Below are positions 11,330 through 23,363 of a stretch of 64,000 bases of DNA, in pieces. The notes beneath the pieces are model-generated. The model searched no databases, was not told the origin of the DNA, and saw nothing but the letters and a program-made list of their open reading frames with translations. The stretch is from Hyaloscypha bicolor E (Eukaryota > Ascomycota > Leotiomycetes > Helotiales > Hyaloscyphaceae). A program made the position numbers and the translations under genes. Where the stretch lies: assembly GCF_002865645.1 (NCBI RefSeq), contig NW_020194684.1:6409821-6473820 (forward strand), written 5' to 3'. Every line of letters begins with the position of its first letter. The first letter of the stretch is position 1.

Positions 11330-12443
11330 GCTCTAAGGGATGGTCAATTTATAATACCAGCCGTGGATGACAGTGAGTGGGCTTATTCCGAAGTACGGAG
11401 TTCACAATCTCTAGATATCAATCTTGAACCCTCTAGATTGACGAATACGTTGAATGTGCCGCCTGCGCTGCCCGCGTCGCCCTTTACCGACTACCTCAAT
11501 GAGCGACTTTCCTGGATTTAAGAATGTTCATTGGCCTCAATGTGTTACCAAACAAGGACAACGACTCGGTCTTCTCCTTAATTCCGCGAAGCGATATGCT
11601 CAACCTGTATTTGCTCGGCCGAGAGACCATGGGCAATTCCTAGCGGGGTGGAGTATTTGGGAGTCAGCACGGAGTTTATAACCTAAACACCATCCGTCTT
11701 ACCGCTAAGTACGGAGTTCGAGTTAAGCGAGCGAATAGGGGTGTTTGTCACGTGCTCCTCAGCAATCGCTTCCAACGCATTTGGAGTGGACTCGATTAGG
11801 AAGATATGAAATTGGGAATAACCTCATGGCAAAAGTCGCCTGAAGTAGGGAGACAATGTGGCATGACACGTCAGAACGGTAGTGACACTTGGCAGTATAT
11901 AATGTACAAATACAATGGGAACAATTCCCCCACGCCACTCCTCAACGCCACAACACCTGCACCCCACCACCTCAAAAATACCCACTTTACACCTTCAACC
12001 CAATGCAGGGTTCGAAGCGCAATAATCAAAGTTCCCCGTCTGGAAATTATTCCCCCAATACGGAGGGAACGGAACCGCCTTTCCACTTGCACCCTGCACT
12101 GCAAAAGTCGTAACAAAGATATTGAAAAGTAATCGATTTATTGATGGAAAATCGATATATTGGAGTTTGACAATCTGTAGAATGACTAGATACAGGAGAG
12201 TAAAGAGTAAAAAAAAAGGAGAGGAAGGAATCTAAAGTACAGTTCTTATATACCCACTAGTAGGTGGCGATTTCCTCTAGTATATTATAAATCAGATGAC
12301 TCATATATATTAGTGAGCGTTCCCTGAGCTTCCATAGTGAGCTATTCCATAGGCTTCCATAGTAAACCATTATAAATGAGAGTGGCGAAGCTAATATTAG
12401 TAGTTGAACCTGGTACTGGAAGGACTAGTAAGCTAGTACCAAT
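11330..12443. other. Intergenic region, no supported gene
   Basis: About 1.1 kb between two minus-strand genes, presumably holding the OMT promoter and the OPT 3' UTR. The frame at 11806-12132 is low-complexity (Pro/His/Asn/Thr) and lacks any family signal. Positions 12230-12420 are AT-rich, with near-repeats of the phrase CTTCCATAGTGA/CTTCCATAGTAA. No element boundaries could be set. Confidence 0.4.
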
Positions 12444-14797
12444 TCAACAAAAGACTAACAGTTCCGTTCCTCCACCGATGGCTGCACTCAAAATATAATT
12501 ATATTTCAAGAACCATTCAGGGTGGCGTCTGCGGACGTAGAACTGCACGTAGAACCCGAGACCGAAGGCGACCATGACGGAGGAGTTGATGCCCACTGAG
12601 AGGTAACCGAGATACCAGGAGATAACGGGTGTGACGACGTAGTTGAAGCCGACTTTTGGGAAGGCACGGTGGGCGAAGTAAAAAGGGAGCGGGAGGAAGA
12701 AGCCGATGGGGAGGGCGAGAATGATCCATTGGTATTGACGGCCGATGCTGAAGAGGTAGCTTGATAGGCCTCCGAAAGCGATTGCCTTAGAGTTGTTAGT
12801 TATCGTGGAGGAAAGGAGCGAAACATGGTTGGAAACGAGTGACTTACGTTTGAGTTGAACGATTGGATAACTTGCCCGGACCAGATGTTGGTTCCTTGGA
12901 TAGAGAGAAGAATCTCGCGCTGATTGGTTGTAATAGAGCTCATCAGAACGTAGTTGATGATGGCGCCGAACACCGTTCCCATGATTTGGACCATGAAGGT
13001 ACATCTTGGGCTAAGCTTGCCGTATTGACCAAGCTTCAGATTTTCGACCAAGAACAGAGCTTGAGACTGAGCATTGGCTCCGAAGAGGACAAAGTACATG
13101 TTAGCGACTGGCTTGCCAGGATGAAGATAGCCACCGATGAGCTGAACTAGCCCAGTGATGGGCACGCCGAAGCCGATGAGTCCAGTCAGGGCACCGAAGA
13201 ACAAAGTACTGCCGAATGAGAGAGCGCAGGCAACCAAGAATCCCCACCAGGGTAAGGTGGACTTCAAGTTGTAGATGCAGAACAAAGCGGTGGCCATTGA
13301 CAGGCCCAAGATGAGGAGGTACCACCAGGATGGGACTTCTTTGTATGCGAGCATTTGTTTGTAATGGGGGTCCAACTCTTCTTTCTCGTCGTCAAGTCTT
13401 TCCATTCCGAGGCTTTGAGGACTCTTCTCCCAAAACATCATCTTCGGCCGAAAGTTCTTTGCGGTGGACCATTTTGGGAGCTTGAACGTCTTGCCAACGA
13501 TGTCGCCGTTCCACAGAAGAATGTGAATGATCGTTGCAGTAATACCGAGATTGGTGGTCAGAAGGAACGATGCGTTAGTTGTAGCAAAGAATGGAAGTCC
13601 GATCACGTCAAGTATTGATGGGTCAAGCTCATTGTAGGCATCCAGGATGGCGCTCTGGTTGAAGACGACGAATTGTGTCGCGTTGGAGGCCTGGGAGAAG
13701 AGTGCTTGGCTCAAGAATGGAAAGTCCAAAGCGTTCCAGAGGTTGCCGTAGTACATCCAAATGTACATTCCGGTGCACAGGACAAATCCAACAAAGGCGT
13801 TCGTGAGGGTGATCAGAGGGGTGAAGAACGCCGATGTACCCACGTATTGCCAATCAAAGCTGAAGGCCAATAACCCGAGCCCCTCGTTTCCACTAGATCC
13901 ACCAAAGATGTTTGTGAAGACTAAGCTTTCTCGGTTTGCTAGACAGAAGAAGCTCACACCGGTCAAAACTGGCATGACATACTGGGGGAATAGTTCCCAA
14001 ACAGCGACAACACCAAAGACGATCCAGAAAAAATTGAATTTCTTCCTCATCTCACTCTTATCTCGGTGCAGGGTCTCGATAAGAGAACTTAGGGGTAAAA
14101 TGCTGGGCCACAACATTTTTGTAGGGTATACCAAACTCTTGCGAAGCACTCCGGCCATGCCGTATCCAAGCAACTGCGACGACAGGAGAAGTAAAATCGC
14201 AACAACTGCATTTGGAACAATGTTATAGTATAGCTTCTGCGTGGCCAAAACCTCGGTGGCATATGCTGCTGAGGATGCGGACGAAGACATGATCACAATT
14301 GCCAAGTGTTCCTTCGAGTTGAAGCTGTGTGGGTTGAACCATCGACCAATGAGCCCACGTCTCGGGAGACCAAGGGACATTGCGTTGCCAATGACATAGC
14401 TGATAACTGTTAAGAAGATAACAGACACAGCTACAGATTGTGGTTTGAACAGGAATATTGTGGCTAAGGCAGATCCAAATCCAGAAAGGCCAAAACCTAG
14501 TAGTACAATCAGTAGAACTCTGGCAGGGCTTCAACAATAGCCTTCGGTACCTAGGAAGAGCATTCTGAACGTCCAAGGATTCAATGAAGAATCATCGTCG
14601 ACGTGAAGTGCCTTCAAGGCAATAGTCTCCATATTCGCAACCAACGGTTCAGCGGCTCTCTCTGAATCCCGAGTCTTGTACCTGACAAGACTTTCAGTTC
14701 CCAACATAATCTTCTCCAACGATGTAGTCGCCGCTGACATCTGCAAATCCATGGTCACAGCGCGTGCCGGCTTGCGGCCTGGTCGTGTCCCAGACAT
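12444..14797 (-). CDS. Oligopeptide transporter, OPT family (745 aa)
   Basis: Three exons, 14797-14551, 14496-12848 and 12785-12444, joined in phase across 54-bp and 62-bp introns (donors GTACCG and GTAAGT). The product has a hydrophilic N-terminus ending ALHVDDDSSLNPWTFRM. Many membrane segments follow, with the OPT landmarks LFKPQSVAVSVIF, RRGLIGRWFNPHSFNSKEH and the NPG-like region WTFRMLFLGFG. About 14-16 membrane spans and a length near 745 fit fungal OPT proteins, which import small peptides or glutathione-like substrates with protons at the plasma membrane. The start ATG at 14797 is the first Met in the open frame; a non-ATG frame continues upstream. A broken partial copy lies at 5935-6355. 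Confidence 0.88.
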
Positions 14798-16792
14798 TGC
14801 TGCTGTAGTGCTGGCCTCCGCAGGCTCATCTGAGGGGTACAAGAGAAAGGCGAGTTCATAAACAACATGAGAGTGCCCAATTCCAAGAAAAGGAATCTTA
14901 CTTCCGCAGTCCCGTCAAAGATAACGAACCACAGGGGCTCCCATACCAAACCTTAGTAAAGACAGCAAATATTAGAGAGTGCATAACTCGCAAGCTGAAC
15001 ATTAAAAAATCCCGGTGTGAGGTTGGTTGCAGAGTACGGGGCTTAGAACTACTACTCGACCTGGTCAATGATATTGCTGCCAGCTATCAGCAGCCATGCC
15101 ATTGGAACAGAGGCGAGACTCCCAGGAACCAAGTTAAGCATTTTCTATCTTGGCGAGGGTATTTATCTGGAGATCGTTTAGTGGGGGCAGCAGTGAACGG
15201 ATCATGTTCTGTGATGGTTGTTGGCTGAAAATTCGTACACGGATGCCAAGCGAATTCCCCCGACTCTTGTGCGACACAGCCAAAACGCGATTAAGAATTT
15301 CCACAATGCTATGCATAAGTCGCCTTGTTTCGATATTTTAACGGCAGATAAGGTGCCCAGCCGGCCCTGCTCAAGCCGGTGATATTTGTGTGAGCAGACG
15401 GTGAGAGGTCAACTCTGCAATTCAGAGCAAGATAAGGGGGAGTGGAGCCGAACGATACTCTCTGCCGATGGCGTACATTCAGTGGCATTATTGCGAAGGA
15501 TGGATCTCATGTCCCTCAGTTCTCATGTCCCTCAGAAAAGCGACCAGTGTATTGTCCTGGTAATAGGTGAGCCAATCTGAAGAAGGAACTAACGTGAGGA
15601 TTCTAGAAAAAATTGAGATCCCGATCTTGGATGAGATTATCTTGGAGGAAAACGAAAATGAACCACGAAGGTCAACATCTCTTCTTTATGTTCTTGATCG
15701 CATAAATTCTACGCCGCATTACTCAAAACCGCGCCGCTGGGCGCTGTTTGGTGCAGAGGAATAATTAACGACTCAACTGCCATATGGCGGATGAGAAGGT
15801 TGGAGGTACGATGGGAGGTTGATCATAGGCACGTGAAACACACGTGATATGCACCTCCACTCTTTGTGCAGAATGTTTATTGGACACGATGCATATCAGG
15901 GAATACATTGATTGCTCTTGCGCTCTCTCCCTGCGTCGAACGATTTCCGACGAAATAAGCACAGTCTCAAGTGACCCGTTTCGTTTCTCGCCCGAGATTT
16001 AGGGTTCGACGAGTGTTACGTCTGAGTACTTTTGAATAATCTTAGTCTGATAGTAAGAGATTCGAGGAAATGGGGGCTAGCATCCATGTTTGAGTAGCCG
16101 AAGAGAAAGTGCGGAGCTCCCTGTCCTTTCTTTGCGGGTCGTTCGAACAAATTGTGGCAAGCTGCCGCTGTTCTTGCTGCCACTTCTCTGATGTACTGGA
16201 ATCTTCGACAATAATAAGATCCATATCAGAAAATGTGTGCGCACGACACGGGAAAGCCTCGGCACATTGGATTTGCGAAAAGGCATTTGATTTATAGCGC
16301 TGCAGTACTCAAAGTTGTCACGTTGGTTGAGTGGCCCAACCCCCTGAAAGTTAAGCGACAACCCTGAGTTTAGCGAGTTATTGGTCGCTCAGCGACTTTT
16401 AGTGGCGGCCGACCCCAAGGAAGATCTGCAAGTTTGACTTCAACAAACTCCTCGTCATCTTAACTCCGTTCCCGAATTATAATCATTCTCACAACTGAAT
16501 TTTGACACTTTTTGAGAATGGTAGAAAAGTCATACACCTCCGTAGAAAAGAAGGGTTTGTTGTACACAAAATCAAACACCACCACACGGCCCACAAATCC
16601 CGTCAGTAGACCTGCAGTTACCACAGTTATTCCCGACCTTCCGAAAAGCAACCTCTGCACGGCATGCAATCACCAACTCGGAGCTCCCCCCCCTATTTCC
16701 GATTCTCCGTTCCCGCTCCCTTTTCTCCGCGCACTATAAACATTCCCTCCAACCCCATACCCCCTTAACCTACCAGCGCATTGACCCTCAGA
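14798..16792. other. Intergenic region, no supported gene
   Basis: About 2 kb between the divergent OPT and SDR genes. It should contain both promoters. A 65-codon frame at 15567-15764 (Glu/Ile-rich) and several others have no recognisable domain. GGCACGTG and CACACGTG boxes near 15829-15846 are the only motifs I noted. Confidence 0.4.
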
Positions 16793-17779
16793 ATGACATC
16801 CCAAACCAAACCCCTTGTCTGGCTCATAACCGGCTGCTCCGCCGGATTCGGCAAGTCCCTGGCCCTCCTCGTCCTCAAGGCAGGCCACCACGTAATCGCC
16901 ACCTCCCGAACACCTTCTAAATCCACATCCCTTGTCAAGAAAGTCGAAGCGCTAGGCGGAATATGGCTTCCTCTAGATCTAACCTCCGGCAAAGAAAACA
17001 TGCAAAAAATCGTGGATGAGGGGACTAAGAAATGGGGGCGCATTGACGTCTTGGTTAACAATGCTGGGATATCGATTTTGGGGGCGTTGGAGGACTTTAG
17101 GTGAGTTCGAAAAGTGGATTGGTGGGAAAGAGAGCTGAGTAGGGGCTAATTGAATGGCAGTGAGCAAGAGGCAAAACTGGTTATGGAAACGAATTTCTTT
17201 GGTCCAGTAAGATTGATTCAGAGAGTGCTGCCTCAAATGCGAGCCCGCCGAAGTGGTATCATAGTCAATATTTCCAGCGGTGCGGGCGTGGATCCCAGCC
17301 CCGCGATGGGAATGTATGGGGCCTCAAAATGGGCACTTGAAGGTGCATCTCAAGGTTTTGCGAAAGAGCTATCGCCGTTTGGAATCAGGGTTTTGATTGT
17401 CCAACCGGGTGCTTTTACGACGAACATGATGAATGCGGTGACGATGACGGAGAAAGATGCGAGTGTGAACTACAAGGGCACGGTTGTGGAGAAGATGGTG
17501 GATGTTTTTAGGACGAATGGGGAGTTCAAGGCGCCGAATGATGTTGAGAAGGGCTGTCAGGGGATCTTTGAGGTAGTGACGGGAACGGGGAGAGGGGTGG
17601 GAAAGGAGGGGTATAGCAGGTTGGTGTTGAGTAGGGATATTGGGCAGAGGACGCTCGAGCAGACGAAGAGGAATACCGATGCTTTGGAGGCATTTAGGGA
17701 TGTTTGGGAGAATACTGGGCATGATGGTGGGGTTGTGAAGTCGATGGCGGAGATTGAGTCGGAGGCTGCTAGTGCGTGA
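16793..17779 (+). CDS. Short-chain dehydrogenase/reductase (classical SDR), 308 aa
   Basis: Exons 16793-17100 and 17161-17779, separated by a 60-bp GTGAGT...CAG intron, give 308 residues. The Rossmann cofactor motif TGCSAGFG is at about residues 13-20, the NNAG motif (LVNNAGISILG) near 90, the catalytic Ser in VNISSGAG, and YGASK supplies the catalytic Tyr and Lys. Length and motifs fit classical SDRs that oxidise or reduce small alcohols or ketones with NAD(P)(H). This subgroup is often annotated as a 17-beta-hydroxysteroid-dehydrogenase-like or retinol-dehydrogenase-like oxidoreductase; the substrate is not evident. A C-rich pyrimidine stretch precedes the start, typical of strongly expressed fungal promoters. 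Confidence 0.9.
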
Positions 17780-20646
17780 TTTCCGTCAGCGATGAAGAAC
17801 CATGTGTGATAGACATACAGTCATTGTGAATCTATGTGGACAAGGAAGATTTCTTGAGTAGACCGGGGCAGTGCCTCACAGATTGTCGCCGTATAAGCTT
17901 CTACTATTTTCTTCCCTTCAATCGTCCGAATTTCAGAAGAAAGTTTTGTCTACTTCGTAGGCGGGCACCCTCGGTTCCTTCAAGAACGACCCTTCCTCTG
18001 CTAGCCAAAACCACTCTTCGCGTAAGTTCATTACTTGCCACTCTTCCTCTTCCTTCCAATCGCCTTCTCGAATCTGCAATGCTGGTACCGTTGACAACTT
18101 GGTTTGTACGCAAAGCCGATCGTTCGCCATTTTGATACCATCGAAATATTTCTCTTCTCAGTCATAATACAGAGGGGACCAATCTCCCTGCCGGAAATAT
18201 GGCTGAGGAACACTCAGTTCTACCCCCCTCCCGTGTGTGGAAAGAGACCAGGAAATAGTTCGAGGAATATGTGGTGCTGCCATAGGTAACGAATGGAAGG
18301 AGGAAGTGAATATTCATAATGTTCTCGCCGCCCTTGAACTTCAGAATCACCTCCCGGATGTTTGCGGCGTCCGAAAGTGGGGTTGGGATCATGGGCGTGA
18401 GAAGACCCCCTCTCGCAGCTCAGGAGGCAGCTTGTGCAATGGGCAAGCCATCTTACTGCCATTTGAAGCTATGGACTTATTCCTCTGAGCATGCAGCCGG
18501 AGGTTAAAGGACGACTTGCGGCCTCGTTTCCGCAGTGTGTCATTAGGTGGCTCGCGGTGTTCGGACATGTTTCAATACATATCACCGAAGCAGTGCGGCA
18601 TCGAGTGTCTCTGCGCGTTTACGAGACCAATTGGACCGCACTGGGTCTGCATGAACTTTTCTGCTTTTGCTTGATGGTCGGAATTGCAGGTATTTACAAT
18701 GCAGCAATTAGTTCCCGTCTGAACAGTGTGGGAAATGAATAGAGTAGAGTAGAGTAGTGGCCCCTACTTACATTCTACTTACATTCTACTTATATTCTAC
18801 TTAAGGTAATCTCAGACGACAATTTTTCCATTCCGCATCTAACACGGTTCCTAGGGAACCTAAACGGGATCCCTCCTAAAAATACAGCATGGTACACTTT
18901 TAGCACTATAGCTGCGAGCATGTTTTGTAAGACTATACCTCCGAGTACTCGCCCTTAACTTATTACATGTAAGCGTACTGCAAGGCGACATACGTGCCTT
19001 ACTCTTACTCTAGAGCGAAGTACTCCAAATTCTAGCACTAAAATTAGAATACTCCGGCCTGTCATACCGAGGTTCAGCATACTAGAATAAGATTATATCA
19101 AAGTTTCTTCACAAACCAGCCCTTTAAAAAAAAAAAACTTTCTAAGTAGTTGATTCGTGCTTTTAATTAAAAGAATTCCTTGGATTCCACGTCCTCTCCT
19201 AAGGCAGAAAGTTGAGCCTCAAGCGCTAAGAAATATCCATCTTCAGTCACTATATCTATCGTAGTATTTGTGACGCTTCATACCGCCACGTGACTTTCAC
19301 ACGACCTGGAAGCGCTAGAGGGGCCTGTGAGCGCCGTACATAACTAGGGTTATGTATATAAACAACAGCTTATCTCCCTTTCTCTCTTCTTCTGCTCTAT
19401 GTCACGGGCATGCTCCAAGGTCACATGATTACAGATTGTACTGTACCAGCCCTTGTTGTATTGTTAGTGCCGAAGTCAAGGATACTGAAGCTTAGTTAAG
19501 CTACAGTGGCCTTTGCCACTGTACGTACGCTAAAAAAAAAAAATACCGCTGAATCAGCCTTGAAGAGCTTGGGTTATAGGGTGTCAAGCGTGGTAAATAA
19601 GTCACTAGAAATCCCGAATACAGCTAAGGGTTCAGCTGTACAGGGAGCTGAATAGCGGTTGCGACATGTATTTACTGCATGTGAAGCCGAGCGATAGCGT
19701 AGTCAGGGCCCATAATACAGGCTACTTCCCACTGTCAGTAGCCATCGATTCAGTTGATTTTTACCCTCTTATTATATGTTGCACGTGACCTTATAGCCTG
19801 AAATCAACAACCTTCACGGACCACCCGTAAAGGCAATAGCCTAGCCTCAAATCAGACCTTTAACAAGTCTAGGGATATACGTTGGTCGCGATAACTCCAA
19901 GGACTTGCCTTCTCCCTTCCCCTCTAGCTTTGGTTCTTTAATAGAACTGCCTCTTTCTCTCCTCGTCATCGGTTGTACCTACAGGTCAGGGTAACTACCA
20001 TGGGGTTCAGATTGAGTTCGTCGCACTAACGCCGATTTTGGAGGTCCTTAAAACGCAGCTCAACTCTATATGTTTGCCTATTTTAATAGGTAAGCGCAAC
20101 ATAACGGCAGGTTCCAACGTTTGGAGTTTGGTCTTTGACGGTTCATCACAGAATAGGGCAAGGAGCCGCCGTTCGAGGATTCTCACACAGTCCGAATATT
20201 TCTTTGACTTCACACTACTCCGAGCACTGTGATAGTCATCTCATTTACTTTTGGGACCTCAATTACAATTGGCTATCACATCTGCAGGCCTCTTAGTACC
20301 ATGATACATCGAGTAAGCGAGCTAAGCACTTGAGTTATATTTATCATCAAGCGCTTAAGAATAATAAACATTAGATAAGAGCCAGAAGACGCTGTTGTGG
20401 TCTCGATTTAATCCAATCTTCCTGCTCCACTCTCCCTTGAAAGGCTGTTACCCTAGTATAGGCCTCCGGCTTAGTGTTAGTACAGCTCATTACAAGCATA
20501 AGTCCAAATTTTACGACGATTCGAGTGACCCCAAAATGCACACCATAAAACGCCACAGTCGTGACAGCGAACTCTAACATTTCAGGCTGCTTTTCTCGCC
20601 ATTCGGAATCCAGGCGAACGAACCCGATTGGCTGGTAGCTCTCTGG
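17780..20646. other. Intergenic region with repeats, no supported gene
   Basis: About 2.9 kb with only short frames that lack domain signals. It contains a tandem repeat at 18741-18803. Around 19260-19460 a CACGTGAC box is followed by a TATATAAAC box and pyrimidine-rich tract, a pattern like an LTR promoter, but I could not find matching ends. The DNA next to the dead HET gene is probably old transposon sequence. Confidence 0.4.
18741..18803. repeat. Short tandem repeats: AGAGT unit followed by 11-bp unit
   Basis: AGAGT is repeated about three times from 18741. Then an 11-bp unit CTACTTACATT is repeated about 3.6 times from 18764 to 18803, with one unit changed to CTACTTATATT. Confidence 0.75.
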
Positions 20647-21617
20647 TTATAGACGAACGGTAAATTCCCCGATACTTGAATTACCCTTCCTATCGTATTT
20701 AGGTTGTCGATCTACAAACAAGGTGTCGCAGCTAGTCCAAAAGAACACATAATGAGAAAGTGGTGGCCCTGAGCGGTCTTTGAGAGAAATGTATGAGTCC
20801 AGAAGATGCTCATAATTCTTTGGTGGAGTGAAATGGCCCTTAATCGCTTTCTCGATTAATATCTCGGACGTGGAGGATAGTCTTCCTTCTTCTATCGCCC
20901 TGAGGCGCATTGAAGTAACCCGGCCAATAGAATTTTGCTCAAAACATTGGACTTTAGTGTCATCTCTAATATTGTAGCATGTTAGAATGGAACTATGGTC
21001 ATACCACGAACCAATTTGATAATAGATACCATCGCGAATAATCCCTGCGTGTGGAAAGTCACTGGTATAATTCCAACCTGCCTAGGACTAGCTTGGGAAC
21101 AAGGGTCTTCTCTTGATTGGGAACGACGGATTGGCCGACCACAGTAGCGTTGATCCGAACTCTTTCGATGGCATGCCCCATAAATGAGTGCCGATAATGT
21201 CCTCAAGACGACGGAGAATTCCAAGAAAAGCATACAAAATGTCCTCCTCTTTAGTGAGAACCCGACGAACATACTAAGCAACGAGCTGAGAGTAATTTCC
21301 TAGATATTGACCTGAAGACCCTTGTGCTGCTGTTCAAAATTGATACAACGGAAGGTCCTAACCGGGCCAGTTATCACGGAAACTTAAAAATTGTAAACCA
21401 AAATCTTCAGCCCATAATGCTTCTTTACAGTGAAAGAAAACATATCTTCCTGTAAATACGACCATTCTCTTCGATAGTATATACTCTTGAAGGGTCCACC
21501 CACGACTGGCCCATTTTGATTCTGCAATGATTTCTGTAGCGATTTGAGGGCTTAGACAAGAGACAAAGTAAATGCCTGAGATAGTCTCGACATGGAATGA
21601 AAGGTGGGAATTAAATC

Positions 21618-22130
21618 TGTTACCCCCCGTTCGTCAATACGAGCGATTGGTCAATCGGGGTCCCCATTGCCCAATCGCGGGCCCCGATTGCTTAATCGCT
21701 TGCTTAAGCGAACTCCGGTTTATAAATACGAGATCGAATACGAGCAAATTTTTAAAATACTAAAATATTTTAAACCCCATAAATTATTAAAATCCTATTA
21801 ATGCAAATTATTAAAAATAGTTAAGTTAATTATATTAATTAAATAATATTAGCTTTAGCCTTTTATTAGAACTCTAAAACCTTTTTATTATAATTTTAAT
21901 TTAAAAATATAAAATTATATATATCTTTTAATCTTTAATAGAATTTAATCTAAGAAAAAACTATTTAAGTCTCTTATAAGTATTAATCCTTTTTATTTAA
22001 TTAAACTTTGGCCTTTATCCTTTATTAAAAAGTTATAAATTATTTTAAAATCGGGCTCTTTTATTAGCGAATCGGGCTCCTCGCTTAGGTCCGATTGACC
22101 AATCGCTCGTATTGACGAACGGCGGTGAAC
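21618..22130. mobile_element. TIR element (MITE-like), copy 2, inside the HET pseudogene
   Basis: 513 bp, starting TGTTACCCCCCGTTCGTCAA and ending with the inverted match (TTGACGAACGGCGGTGAAC). It is flanked by the 5-bp direct repeat AAATC at 21613-21617 and 22131-22135. The TIRs share GTCAATACGAGCGATTGGTC; further in, the left arm has extra sequence. The AT-rich interior matches copy 1 at 9605-10266. No transposase is encoded, so it was mobilised in trans. Confidence 0.85.
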
Positions 22131-22336
22131 AAATCGAGGAGAGTTAAAAGGACGCAAGCCGGCATTCGCGCCATCTCCAGCCGCAGCGACGATCGTCAAG
22201 AGTGCTAAATTATACACTACGTCCATCGAGCTAATTTGATTATGTTTGTCCTCTTCTCCGTCTTGAAGAATGCACAAACAGTCCACCCGGAGATAGTTCT
22301 GGCTGAGATCTTGGCAGAGCTTGATAGCATCCGTTA

Positions 22337-23363
22337 CGAAGATAACGGCATAAAGTATCGGGAATACAGAGCATTATTTTATGAAGGCCACTAAATGCCC
22401 TGTAAGGTCTTACTTTAATCTTCCTGTAGCTAGTCCTAGTCCCCTGCAAGCCCTGTAAGGGTCCCCTGAAATGTGGCTTACCTCGCTAAACCTCCGATTT
22501 CGATTATTTTTTGATCAGTTCGATTCTATCTATAAAAATAACTATCTAATTAGCCATCTTCTCTTGACCCTTCTTTCTACCTTCTTTCTACTTATTCCCC
22601 CCCTCCAAACGTATTATCTCCTTTATATAATCAGGAATTACTGCAATCCACTCTTGAATCTTGCTCTGGGGAAGGTCTTCCCAGCATTTCTCCCACCTCA
22701 CTCTCAACTTCTTCCTATCGCTAGTAGGTCCCCGCTTAATAGTCTCCTTTTTTATCCAAAACCAGGCTTTCTCGATTACATTGAGATCAGATAAGTTCCT
22801 ATCTTTATAATCTTCCATAGATTATAAACCTTTCCCTAGTAATGTAACTTGTGAGGTCCTGTATTATTCTCTTGTATAAGGATATTGGGACGATCCTTTT
22901 AGTATTCCCTTGCGAAGGGCAAGAGCTTCTTAATCAAGATCCTCTTTTGGTATTAATACTAATTAATCCCTCCTCGTCCATTCTTCACAACAAAGGCACC
23001 AGTCTCCTCGTTATGCTTCCATACCTTCCGTATTCCTCCAGGGGCCCTACCATAAGCCTTCTTCCAATCCCTTTAGCCAGTTTCCTTTGCCTCCTTCCCT
23101 CTTCTGTTTATTAGCCTTCTCATCCATGACTTGCGGGGGTTTGCGGGTATTTATATCCGCTCAGATGATTAATCATCGCTCATTTCCCCCCCATCAAGCT
23201 GCATAAGCCCATATTAAGCCTTCAGGGCACTTTTAGTAAGCTTATAGGGGCTTACATGGAATAAGGAGAGCTACAGGGAGATTAAAGTAAGACCTTACAG
23301 GGCATTTAGTGGCCTTCATAAAATAATGCTCTGTATTCCCGATACTTTATGCCGTTATCTTCG
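22337..23363 (-). mobile_element. Tc1/mariner-type transposon with decayed transposase
   Basis: 1027 bp with near-perfect terminal inverted repeats of about 96 bp (CGAAGATAACGGCATAAAGT at each end), flanked by the TA target duplication (22335-22336 and 23364-23365). The minus strand holds transposase remnants: KKLLPFAREY and an IQENNTGPHKLHY segment (second catalytic Asp region, apparently Asn here), then after a frameshift LSDLNVIEKAWFWIKKE with the third acidic position, and a C-terminal IPDYIKEIIRLEGGN. Stops at what should be Trp and Arg codons near 22970-22980 suggest RIP. The element is shorter than usual and cannot make transposase, but its ends are intact. Confidence 0.88.

Noticed and set aside
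11806..12132. 108-codon plus-strand frame
   Set aside because: Low-complexity composition, overlapping frames on both strands, no conserved motif; likely noncoding.
22851..23114. 87-codon plus-strand frame within the Tc1/mariner element
   Set aside because: It is antisense to decayed transposase; the minus strand carries the recognisable transposase motifs.
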